From: an uncultured Eubacteriales bacterium
Lineage (GTDB): Bacteria; Bacillota; Clostridia; Oscillospirales; Acutalibacteraceae
DNA length: 6,891 nt
Direction of reading: 5' to 3'
Assembly (NCBI GenBank): GCA_934465125.1
Contig: CAKSKO010000062.1
Span: 1-6,891 of the forward strand
Part shown: piece by piece, positions 1 to 5,208 of the stretch
Numbering within the stretch: position 1 is the stretch's first letter
Layout of the letters: each line of letters opens with the position of its first letter
Position numbers and translations under genes: made by a program
Notes under the pieces: model-generated
Database searches by the model: none
The model's input: the letters and a program-made list of their open reading frames with translations, nothing else
Told to the model about the DNA's origin: nothing

Positions 1-92
1 ACGCAGAGAGATGCAGTGATATCTTATTCGGGCTAAAACTTCATTTAGCTGCTTTAGAGGAGCAGTATCCTAAAAATATGAGAGTAAAATGA
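1..92 (+). CDS. prp: Ribosomal-processing cysteine protease Prp, C-terminal end only
   Basis: Only the last 29 codons are present, read in the frame that starts at base 3 and ends with TGA at 90-92; the gene begins left of the window. The visible tail contains [20 protein letters not shown], which fits the C-terminal helix and the 'QYP+..+V' ending of Prp (YsxB family). In Firmicutes this small protease sits between rplU and rpmA and removes the N-terminal extension of ribosomal protein L27. The catalytic His and Cys lie upstream and cannot be checked here. The call rests on the tail, on the position 17 nt before rpmA, and on the matching cleavable extension in that L27. It is the only reading frame open through this stretch. 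Confidence 0.8.
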   Translation, partial: AERCSDILFGLKLHLAALEEQYPKNMRVK

Positions 93-95
93 TAT

Positions 96-102
96 GGAGG
101 TG
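96..102 (+). promoter_or_regulatory. Ribosome binding site of rpmA
   Basis: GGAGGTG lies 7 nt before the ATG at 110. It fixes that ATG as the start of rpmA rather than the in-frame ATG at 89, which overlaps the end of prp and would add seven residues (MIWRCRR) foreign to L27. Confidence 0.85.
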
Positions 103-109
103 TAGAAGA

Positions 110-394
110 ATGCTTCAGATAAATATTCAGTTATTTGCACATAAAAAAGGAATGGGTTCTACTAAGAACGGTCGTGACTCTGAATCAAAGCGTCTCGGCG
201 TCAAACGCGCTGACGGGCAGTTTGTTCTAGCTGGAAATATTTTAGTTAAACAACGCGGCACACATATTCATCCGGGTGAAAATGTTGGACGTGGTTCTGA
301 TGATACGCTATTTGCGCTTGTTGACGGAAAAGTAAAATTTGAGCGCATGGGGCGTGACCGCAAGCGTGTTTGTGTTTATGCAGTTGAACAGTAA
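110..394 (+). CDS. rpmA: 50S ribosomal protein L27
   Basis: This 94-residue protein is a component of the large ribosomal subunit near the peptidyl-transferase centre. It begins [14 protein letters not shown] and continues with the L27 signature region [22 protein letters not shown], then [21 protein letters not shown] and [11 protein letters not shown]. The N-terminal nine residues (MLQINIQLF) match the extension found in Firmicutes L27 that Prp removes before Ala10-His-Lys-Lys, leaving the lysine-rich tail that reaches the tRNA ends. This is family knowledge; the cleavage is inferred from the motif. The gene follows prp by 17 nt, and a strong terminator stands 15 nt after its stop, so it closes the rplU-prp-rpmA unit. 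Length and sequence are typical of the family. Confidence 0.97.
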   Translation: MLQINIQLFAHKKGMGSTKNGRDSESKRLGVKRADGQFVLAGNILVKQRGTHIHPGENVGRGSDDTLFALVDGKVKFERMGRDRKRVCVYAVEQ

Positions 395-407
395 GCTTTT
401 GATTCTT

Positions 408-445
408 AAAATCCTGAGACAATTATTTTGTCTCAGGATTTTTTT
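408..445 (+). terminator. Rho-independent terminator after rpmA
   Basis: A perfect 12-bp stem (410-421 with 429-440, AATCCTGAGACA / TGTCTCAGGATT), extendable by two A-T pairs, encloses a 7-nt loop and is followed by seven T (439-445). It ends the ribosomal protein transcript and separates it from obg. The minus-strand side has only three A on the left flank, so it looks one-directional. Confidence 0.93.
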
Positions 446-454
446 GGTTAGAGA

Positions 455-483
455 TTGTTATTTTAGGCAAAATAAGATATAGT
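455..483 (+). promoter_or_regulatory. Sigma-A-type promoter of obg
   Basis: TTGTTA (455-460) and TATAGT (478-483) are separated by exactly 17 bp, starting 10 nt after the terminator T-run. Transcription would begin near 490, giving a leader of about 28 nt before obg. No second promoter is evident before 4405, so it may drive the whole obg-mrnC-YitT-DUF308 run. Confidence 0.75.
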
Positions 484-517
484 GTAATAAAAAGTAAAAA
501 GTTAAAGAGGTTACATT

Positions 518-1789
518 ATGTTTGTAGACATCGCGAAAATTAAAATCAAAGCGGGAGATGGTGGCGACGGAGCAGTTTCGTTCCACCGAGAAAAGTATGT
601 AGCATCGGGCGGACCGGATGGTGGAGACGGCGGAAAGGGCGGAGACATCGTTTTTCAGGCGGATACCAATCTTTCCACGCTTGCGGATTTCCGGTATAAA
701 AAGAAATATACTGCACAGAACGGACAAAACGGGAAAGCAGCGCGCAGTTCGGGAAAGAGTGCAGAAGACCTGGTGATCAAAGTTCCAAAAGGGACAATTG
801 TTAAAGACGCTGCATCAGGACGTATTATTGCCGATATTTCGTCAGATAAACCCCAGGTGATCGCCAAGGGTGGAAAAGGCGGATGGGGGAATATTCATTT
901 TGCAACGCCAACTCGTCAAACCCCTCGGTTTGCGAAACCGGGGCAGCCCGGCGAAGCACTTGAGGTGCAGCTGGAATTAAAACTTTTGGCGGATGTTGGT
1001 TTGGTGGGATATCCTAATGTAGGAAAATCCACTTTGATTTCCGTTGTAAGTGAAGCGAAACCCGTCATTGCAGATTATCATTTTACGACGATTACTCCAG
1101 TTCTTGGAGTTGTGCATTTACATGATGGCGTTTCATTTGTCATGGCGGATATTCCAGGACTGATTGAGGGTGCAGGAGAAGGAGTTGGCCTTGGCCATCA
1201 ATTCTTACGTCATGTGGAACGTTGTAGGTTGCTAATTCATATTGTAGATATTTCCGGCAGTGAGGGAAGGGATCCAATTGAAGACTTTGAGACGATTAAT
1301 ACAGAATTAGAGAAATTTAATCCGGAACTAATGGATCGTCCGATGCTTGTGGCAGGGAATAAGTGCGATTTGGCGACAGACGAGCAGGTGGAACGTTTTT
1401 CAGAATATGTCGAAGGGAAAGGATACGAATTTTTCCCGATCATGGCTGCGATCCGGTATGATGTCAACCCTCTTTTGGAAAGAGTGGAGGAACTGCTTAG
1501 TAAACTTCCGCCAATTGTTCAGTATGAACCCGAACCACTTCCTGTGGGACTGGATGTGGAACAATCAAAACAGGGTGTAAAGATCACGAATCAAAATGGT
1601 GTTTATGTTGTAGAAGCCGGTTGGTTGTTGCGGGTAATGAAATCTGTTAATTTTGATGATTATGAGTCTTTTCAGTATTTTCAAAAGGTGTTAATCAACT
1701 CTGGTGTGATGCAGGCATTACGCGACGCAGGGGCGAAAGAAGGCGATACGGTTACTATTGGTGAAATAGAATTTGATTTTATTGACTAG
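518..1789 (+). CDS. obg: GTPase Obg (ribosome assembly GTPase)
   Basis: Obg is an essential GTPase that binds the large ribosomal subunit precursor and links ribosome assembly to stress and sporulation. The 423 residues show the full three-part layout: the glycine-rich Obg fold (1-158, e.g. KAGDGGDGAVSFHREKY), the G domain, and the C-terminal OCT domain (about 345-423) ending GDTVTIGEIEFDF. G motifs visible are G1 GYPNVGKS (164-171), switch I FTTITP (189-194), G3 DIPG (211-214) and G4 NKCD (281-284). The expected G5 'SA' is read as M309-A310 in PIMAAIRYDVNPLL, which is unusual. The RBS AAAGAGG ends 7 nt before the ATG. The gene has its own promoter just after the rpmA terminator and is followed at once by mrnC. 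In B. subtilis obg also lies near rpmA. Confidence 0.98.
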   Translation: MFVDIAKIKIKAGDGGDGAVSFHREKYVASGGPDGGDGGKGGDIVFQADTNLSTLADFRYKKKYTAQNGQNGKAARSSGKSAEDLVIKVPKGTIVKDAASGRIIADISSDKPQVIAKGGKGGWGNIHFATPTRQTPRFAKPGQPGEALEVQLELKLLADVGLVGYPNVGKSTLISVVSEAKPVIADYHFTTITPVLGVVHLHDGVSFVMADIPGLIEGAGEGVGLGHQFLRHVERCRLLIHIVDISGSEGRDPIEDFETINTELEKFNPELMDRPMLVAGNKCDLATDEQVERFSEYVEGKGYEFFPIMAAIRYDVNPLLERVEELLSKLPPIVQYEPEPLPVGLDVEQSKQGVKITNQNGVYVVEAGWLLRVMKSVNFDDYESFQYFQKVLINSGVMQALRDAGAKEGDTVTIGEIEFDFID

Positions 1790-1793
1790 GAGG
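1788..1793 (+). promoter_or_regulatory. Ribosome binding site of mrnC, points to a CTG start
   Basis: A perfect AGGAGG overlaps the obg stop codon (TAG, 1787-1789). Seven nt downstream, in the mrnC frame, is CTG at 1801. The first ATG in frame is at 1840, 46 nt away and without a good site directly before it (only AAAGGAA at 1833-1839, touching the ATG). The TTG at 1797 is in another frame. Confidence 0.8.
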
Positions 1794-1800
1794 AATTTGT

Positions 1801-2196
1801 CTGGAAAGACTTTTTAATGAAGGCTGTAATATAAAGGAAATGAATTCTCTTGCGTTGGCGTTTGTTGGAGATGCTGTTTTTGATCTATTTGTCAGGGAAC
1901 AACTTGTAAGCTCGATTCATTCTCCAGTGGGTGTTTTAAATAATTTAAAAGTACAAACAGTCTGCTGCAAGGCGCAGGCAAAAGCAGTGCGAGAGCTCCT
2001 TCCAAAACTTACAGAAGAAGAGCTTGTGATCTATAAAAGAGGAAGAAATGCAAAAGTCTCAAGCGTTCCTAAGAATGCAGAGGTAGCTGACTATCATGCT
2101 GCTACCGGACTCGAAGCACTGTTTGGATATCTTTATTTAAAAGGAGAGATGGAGAGGCTGAAGGATCTTCTTTACTTTTGTGTGAAAGAAGTTTAA
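1801..2196 (+). CDS. mrnC: Mini-ribonuclease III (MrnC)
   Basis: Mini-III is an RNase III-type nuclease that lacks the double-stranded RNA binding domain and matures 23S rRNA ends. Motifs seen are LALAFVGDAVFDLFVR (family catalytic GDA, with the Asp), then KRGRNAKVSSVPKNAEVADYHAATGLEALFGYLYL, the characteristic 'RGRNAK...PKN...Y..AT.FEAL.GYL' block holding the second set of acidic residues. I take CTG 1801 as the start (131 residues): it is 7 nt from a perfect AGGAGG and gives the 13-residue lead (ERLFNEGCNIKEM) that places the catalytic Asp at 24, matching about position 23 in the B. subtilis enzyme. Starting at ATG 1840 would put it at 11 and drop the first helix. The gene follows obg by 11 nt and suits an rRNA-processing operon. 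No other in-frame ATG, GTG or TTG lies between the obg stop and 1840. Confidence 0.93.
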   Translation: MERLFNEGCNIKEMNSLALAFVGDAVFDLFVREQLVSSIHSPVGVLNNLKVQTVCCKAQAKAVRELLPKLTEEELVIYKRGRNAKVSSVPKNAEVADYHAATGLEALFGYLYLKGEMERLKDLLYFCVKEV

Positions 2197-2233
2197 AGCA
2201 ATCGATTGTCTTTTTGATAGGAGGGAGAGATAT

Positions 2234-3118
2234 ATGACATTGTATCATGAAGCAGGGAAAACAAAAAGATGGATTCTAGATGCAGCGATGTTCTTATTGG
2301 GAAGTTTTATTTTTGCAGTTTCTGTCAATACCTTTACCTCACCGAATAATATCATTCCCGCTGGACTAACAGGAATTGCAACGATGATTAATTATCTATT
2401 TGGCGCTCCAATTGGGATTACTGCAATCTTATTAAATCTTCCTTTGTTTATTTGGGGGATTATCGAAGTGGGATATCAGTTCATTGCAAAAACGATTGTA
2501 GCAACGATTCTGTCTTCCATAATGATTGATCTAACTGCACCGTTTCTTCCGAGGTATACGGGAGATACCTTGCTTGCATGTATTTTTGGAGGATTGTTGC
2601 TGGGAATTGGATTAGCGTTTATTTTTATGCGCGGTGGGACAACAGGCGGAACAGATTTAATTGCCAGCCTTTTAAGTAAGTATTTTCGTTTTCTTTCGTT
2701 AGGAAAACTTATTTTGATTGAGGATTTGTTAATCGTAGTAGCTTCTGCATTTGTCTACCGCAGCTTTGAAAGCCCTCTTTATGCGATTCTTATTATTTAT
2801 ATTAGTACAAAACTGATCGACTCTATGTTATACGGAACAGATATTGGAACAGGAAAGATGATGTTTATTGTCTCACCCAAAAACAAGGAGATTGCAAAAA
2901 AAATCATGGGAGATATCGGACGCGGGGTAACAGCTTTAAAATCTAGAGGGGGCTACAGCGATGTAGAGGGAGAAGTACTCCTTTGTGCGGTAGGTCGGCA
3001 GCAAGTGTATAAGACATATGATCTTATTCGATCGATTGATCCCAAAGCATTTATTATCGTCGGAGACGCCGGAGAAATCATGGGGGAAGGGTTTCGGGAA
3101 GAAAAGATAAAAAAGTAA
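2234..3118 (+). CDS. YitT family membrane protein (DUF161 + DUF2179)
   Basis: This 294-residue integral membrane protein of the YitT family has no established substrate. Hydrophobic segments lie at about 13-33, 40-56, 62-79, 84-103, 111-131, 158-175 and 181-192; the exact number of spanning helices is uncertain. The hallmark RGGTTGGTDLIA is at 133-144, with SPNNIIPAGLTGIA at 36-49. The soluble C-terminal DUF2179 domain covers about 207-285, with MMFIVSPK, GRGVTALKSRGGYS (229-242) and DPKAFIIVGDAGEIMGEGF near the end. The RBS AGGAGGG is 8 nt before the ATG. Spacing to mrnC is 37 nt and to the next gene 12 nt, so it sits inside the operon. Clostridial genomes usually carry several paralogues, so I give no specific gene symbol. 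Confidence 0.95.
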   Translation: MTLYHEAGKTKRWILDAAMFLLGSFIFAVSVNTFTSPNNIIPAGLTGIATMINYLFGAPIGITAILLNLPLFIWGIIEVGYQFIAKTIVATILSSIMIDLTAPFLPRYTGDTLLACIFGGLLLGIGLAFIFMRGGTTGGTDLIASLLSKYFRFLSLGKLILIEDLLIVVASAFVYRSFESPLYAILIIYISTKLIDSMLYGTDIGTGKMMFIVSPKNKEIAKKIMGDIGRGVTALKSRGGYSDVEGEVLLCAVGRQQVYKTYDLIRSIDPKAFIIVGDAGEIMGEGFREEKIKK

Positions 3119-3130
3119 AGGAGGGGTTTT

Positions 3131-4405
3131 ATGAAGTTCAAGGTGATGAGTCCAATTTCTATCTTAGCTTCAGCTGTACTTTTTTTAGCAATCGGCTGCA
3201 TGTTCCTTTTTTCCTCAAATATCGGAATACAACTTTTAATTTTTATGGTGGGATTAGCTCTTTTAGTTGCCGGAGTGTTTATGATTGCTTCCTATTTCTT
3301 TAAAAGAGATAAAAAGCTGTTGTCTTCTGTATTAGGAGCCCTACTCTATTTTGTATTAGCAGCAATTATTTTTACGAAACCAGATTGGTTGAGTTCTTCT
3401 CTTGCATTTATCACAGGTATTTGGGCATTTATTAATTTTACATGGCGATTTATTCTTTGCATTCAGCTTTATCGGAATGAGGATAAAAGTTTTTGGAGAA
3501 CATGTGTTGAGTGTCTATTTTCACTTATTTTCGCATTATTGTTTCTATTTAACCCATCTGGAAATGTTAGAACATTGTGTATTTTTATCGGAATCTATCT
3601 AATACTTTATGGGTTTAGTATGACTGGTGACTTTATAAGAGAACTCCTAAAATGGGATTTAGAGGGCAAACATGTCAAAAAATATATCAGGTGGACGCCT
3701 CCTGTTTTTTTAACCGCGTTTCTCCCTCAAAAAATTATCGAAAAAATCAATAAATCAGTTGCGAAAGGCGAGATATCACAAAGGGTGTTTGAAAATGTGA
3801 ATACCAGCGCAGAATATAAAGAAACAAAGTTACAGGTATTTATTCATATGGCTCCTCAGATTGCAATGGGTTTCGGACATATGGATATTTGTTTTGATGG
3901 AAAAGTATATTCATACGGAACGTATGACGCTGCAAAACAATACTGTTATGGATTGATTTGCGATGGAGTGCTTGCCAAAATGACAGTTGATTTCTACATA
4001 AATCATTGTTTAAAGATAGATAAAGAACATATTATTTCATTTTCAATTTGGCTTTCTAAGGAACAGGAAGAGGCAATGAGACAAGCAATCGAGAAGCTGC
4101 AGGAAAACTGCATCAGATGGAAATGCCCTGCCGAAGAAACGAGCAATAAGGATTGTACAGATCCTGCAAGCATGTTTTACTACACAGCGGATGCGGAGTT
4201 TTATAAATTTAAAAAAGGGAAATTTAAAACTTATTTTGCTGTTAGTACAAACTGTGTTTTGTTGGCCGATACATTGATTAAGGCGGCTGGAATCGATGCG
4301 ATTCGAATGAATGGAATTGTAACCCCAGGAACTTATTTATCGTTTTTAAATGATGAATTTTTGAAAAAGAATAGCGTTGTTATTAAGAGAACGGTTCTTG
4401 TTTGA
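3131..4405 (+). CDS. DUF308-like six-helix membrane protein with a C-terminal permuted papain-fold-like domain
   Basis: The 424 residues fall into two parts. Residues 1-168 hold six predicted membrane helices (about 9-29, 31-57, 63-82, 87-113, 121-141, 147-167), laid out like the HdeD/DUF308 family. Positive residues in the loops (FKRDKK, LYRNEDKSFWR, LLKWDLEGKHVKK) place both ends in the cytoplasm. Residues about 190-424 are soluble and contain FGHMDICFDGKVYSYGTYD (His250) and STNCVLLADTLIKAAGI (Cys375), followed by VTPGTYLSFL. A His in a 'GHx.I..' strand preceding a Cys at the start of a helix is the order seen in circularly permuted NlpC/P60-like enzymes (YiiX, LRAT and related groups); this assignment is by pattern only. 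RBS AAAGGAGGGG, 12 nt after the YitT gene. No terminator follows closely. Function unknown; a lipid- or peptide-directed hydrolase or acyltransferase is the inference. Confidence 0.75.
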   Translation: MKFKVMSPISILASAVLFLAIGCMFLFSSNIGIQLLIFMVGLALLVAGVFMIASYFFKRDKKLLSSVLGALLYFVLAAIIFTKPDWLSSSLAFITGIWAFINFTWRFILCIQLYRNEDKSFWRTCVECLFSLIFALLFLFNPSGNVRTLCIFIGIYLILYGFSMTGDFIRELLKWDLEGKHVKKYIRWTPPVFLTAFLPQKIIEKINKSVAKGEISQRVFENVNTSAEYKETKLQVFIHMAPQIAMGFGHMDICFDGKVYSYGTYDAAKQYCYGLICDGVLAKMTVDFYINHCLKIDKEHIISFSIWLSKEQEEAMRQAIEKLQENCIRWKCPAEETSNKDCTDPASMFYYTADAEFYKFKKGKFKTYFAVSTNCVLLADTLIKAAGIDAIRMNGIVTPGTYLSFLNDEFLKKNSVVIKRTVLV

Positions 4406-4822
4406 TGGGTCTACTTAAATGCGAGAAAGAATCATATTACAAATTTATTGTGGCAGTTCTAACTATTCTGTATTTGAAATGTTAAAAGCAGTTGATAAAG
4501 TTTCTTGTTAAGTTGGCAGAAAAAGATAAATAGATAATCTATTACTGTATTCAAACGGAGCAAGTAAAACAATGAGATGACATTAGTAAAAAAATCACCT
4601 CATTGAAAAAAGGTAAGAGTGTTATAAGAACAAGTTTCCAAAAAATTAAATGTTACACGAAAAACCGTAAAAAATGGGAATCAGGCTAGCTATGCTTGGG
4701 AGTAAGTATAAAAAGCAAAAATGTTAAGTAAGTGATTTTGCGTAACCTATACTTATTTGCTTTATGAGGAAATAAGCAAAAATATAACCAATATGAACCT
4801 ATTAAATTTTAAGACAGATTAG
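4406..4822. other. AT-rich intergenic stretch without a supported gene
   Basis: Stops are dense in all frames and I find no gene. The longest early reading, 4420-4512 (MRERIILQIYCGSSNYSV...), is 30 residues with no RBS. Several imperfect hairpins are present: 4570-4580 with 4595-4605 (11 bp, one A-C mismatch), and a nested pair 4703-4710 with 4748-4755 (TAAGTATA/TATACTTA) around 4715-4720 with 4736-4741 (GCAAAA/TTTTGC). AACAAGTTTCC occurs at 4629-4639 and again at 4839-4849. The stretch may be the 3' untranslated region of the upstream operon, an unrecognised small RNA, or decayed sequence. Confidence 0.6.
4513..4540 (+). promoter_or_regulatory. Possible sigma-A-type promoter in the intergenic stretch
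   Basis: TTGGCA (4513-4518) and TAATCT (4535-4540) are 16 bp apart. With the terminator at 4823-4863 this would define a transcript of about 315 nt lacking a credible reading frame. The region is very AT-rich, so chance matches are likely. Confidence 0.3.
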
Positions 4823-4863
4823 AAAAATACCAAAGGAAAACAAGTTTCCTTTGGTATTTTTTT
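4823..4863. terminator. Bidirectional intrinsic terminator
   Basis: A perfect 17-bp stem (4823-4839 with 4845-4861, core ATACCAAAGGAAA / TTTCCTTTGGTAT) has a 5-nt loop ACAAG. Rightward it ends in seven T (4857-4863), leftward in five T (complement of 4823-4827). It lies 49 nt past the stop of the leftward small gene at 4912-5070 and also closes any rightward transcript from the DUF308-like operon, so it serves converging units. Confidence 0.88.
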
Positions 4864-4911
4864 ATTGATAAGATGGTATTTTGTGGTGTAAAATGATTGT
4901 TATAATAAAAA

Positions 4912-5070
4912 CTAGTCCTCAAAATTCTGCTGATTGTTTTTATTCTGGAATTGGTTCTGGTTTTTATTCTGGCTCTGGTTTTGGTTCTTATTCTGGAATT
5001 GGTTCTGGTTTTTATTCTGACTCTGATTCTGGAACTGATTGTTCTTTTTGTTTGAAGATTGCTTTTCCAT
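4912..5070 (-). CDS. 52-residue Asn/Gln/Lys-rich repeat protein, unknown function
   Basis: Read leftward from ATG 5070 to TAG 4912, this is MEKQSSNKKNNQFQNQSQ... ending NNQQNFED. Composition is 17 Asn, 16 Gln, 7 Lys, 4 Phe and 4 Ser. Residues 17-48 are four copies of an octapeptide, [S/F]QNKNQNQ, with Ser and Phe alternating at the first position (S17, F25, S33, F41). Within the matching codons of units 1-3 every difference is synonymous (AGT/AGC, AAA/AAG, CAG/CAA), whereas the same changes fall at second codon positions of the opposite-strand frame. AGGGGGTGA matches 8 of 9 bases of an ideal Shine-Dalgarno and ends 6 nt before the ATG. A bidirectional terminator follows. No signal peptide, helix or Cys is apparent; it should be disordered and basic. 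It does not match alpha/beta SASPs and lacks the Ala/Gly of gamma-type SASPs; a spore role is only a guess. Confidence 0.8.
   Translation of the reverse strand: MEKQSSNKKNNQFQNQSQNKNQNQFQNKNQNQSQNKNQNQFQNKNNQQNFED
4927..5022 (-). repeat. Four tandem 24-bp units encoding [S/F]QNKNQNQ
   Basis: Codons 17-48 of the small leftward gene are four in-frame 24-bp units, or two 48-bp super-units of Ser-type plus Phe-type. Units 1 and 3 differ by one base (AGT/AGC). The fourth unit is altered at its end (NNQQ instead of NQNQ). Such repeats can gain or lose units by slippage without shifting the frame. Confidence 0.85.
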
Positions 5071-5076
5071 CTTGTT

Positions 5077-5085
5077 TCACCCCCT
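5077..5085 (-). promoter_or_regulatory. Ribosome binding site of the Asn/Gln-rich gene
   Basis: On the minus strand AGGGGGTGA differs from AGGAGGTGA at one base and is followed after AACAAG by ATG at 5070. It is among the strongest sites in the window and supports translation leftward. Confidence 0.75.
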
Positions 5086-5096
5086 GTTACCAGTTA

Positions 5097-5154
5097 TTTT
5101 GCAATGAGTAACACATCATTGTTATCTCAAAATAATGTCTTACACATTGCAAAA
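5097..5154. repeat. 58-nt imperfect palindrome between divergent genes
   Basis: The arms begin TTTTGCAATG (5097-5106) and end CATTGCAAAA (5145-5154) and pair inward over about 25 positions: 10 bp, a mismatch, 4 bp, a mismatch, 4 bp, a mismatch, 3 bp, then a loose centre near 5125/5126. There is no flanking T-run of terminator quality. It lies 26 nt upstream of the leftward ATG and 54 nt upstream of rsmF, so it would be in the leader or promoter zone of the leftward gene. Confidence 0.7.
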
Positions 5155-5158
5155 AGTA

Positions 5159-5186
5159 TTGTTTGCAAATAACCGAATTTTATTCT
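5159..5186 (+). promoter_or_regulatory. Possible promoter of the rsmF-like gene
   Basis: TTGTTT (5159-5164) and TATTCT (5181-5186) are separated by 16 bp. Transcription would start near 5193, leaving a very short leader right at the RBS (GAAGGTGA, 5194-5201). Both boxes are imperfect, so this is tentative. Confidence 0.35.
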
Positions 5187-5208
5187 TAAAAAAGAAGGTG
5201 AAAAATAA

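Noticed and set aside
2195..2215. Palindrome CAATCGATTG followed by CTTTTT between mrnC and the YitT gene, like a small terminator
   Set aside because: The palindrome has no room for a loop once folded, and the T-run is short and interrupted; read-through into the closely spaced next gene is more likely.
4420..4512. Short plus-strand reading MRERIILQIYCGSSNYSVFEML..., faintly like the start of a thioredoxin-like [2Fe-2S] domain
   Set aside because: Thirty codons, no RBS, and the similarity is limited to a CGSS-like stretch without the further cysteines. Not enough to call a pseudogene.
4570..4605. Hairpin 4570-4580/4595-4605 as terminator of the DUF308-like operon
   Set aside because: On the plus strand it is followed by GAAAAAAGG rather than T. 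On the minus strand only four T follow a mismatched stem. It may be an RNA structure, but not a convincing terminator.
4927..5022. The 24-bp repeats considered as a CRISPR or intergenic tandem array
   Set aside because: The units abut without spacers and stay in one open frame with synonymous variation, so they are coding repeats.
4881..5111. Plus-strand 76-codon frame rich in Gly, Ser, Tyr and Phe (GIGSGFYSGSGFG...)
   Set aside because: No RBS before its ATG, and repeat-unit differences fall at second codon positions. The opposite strand has a good RBS, synonymous variation and a terminator, so this is the antisense shadow of the Asn/Gln-rich gene.
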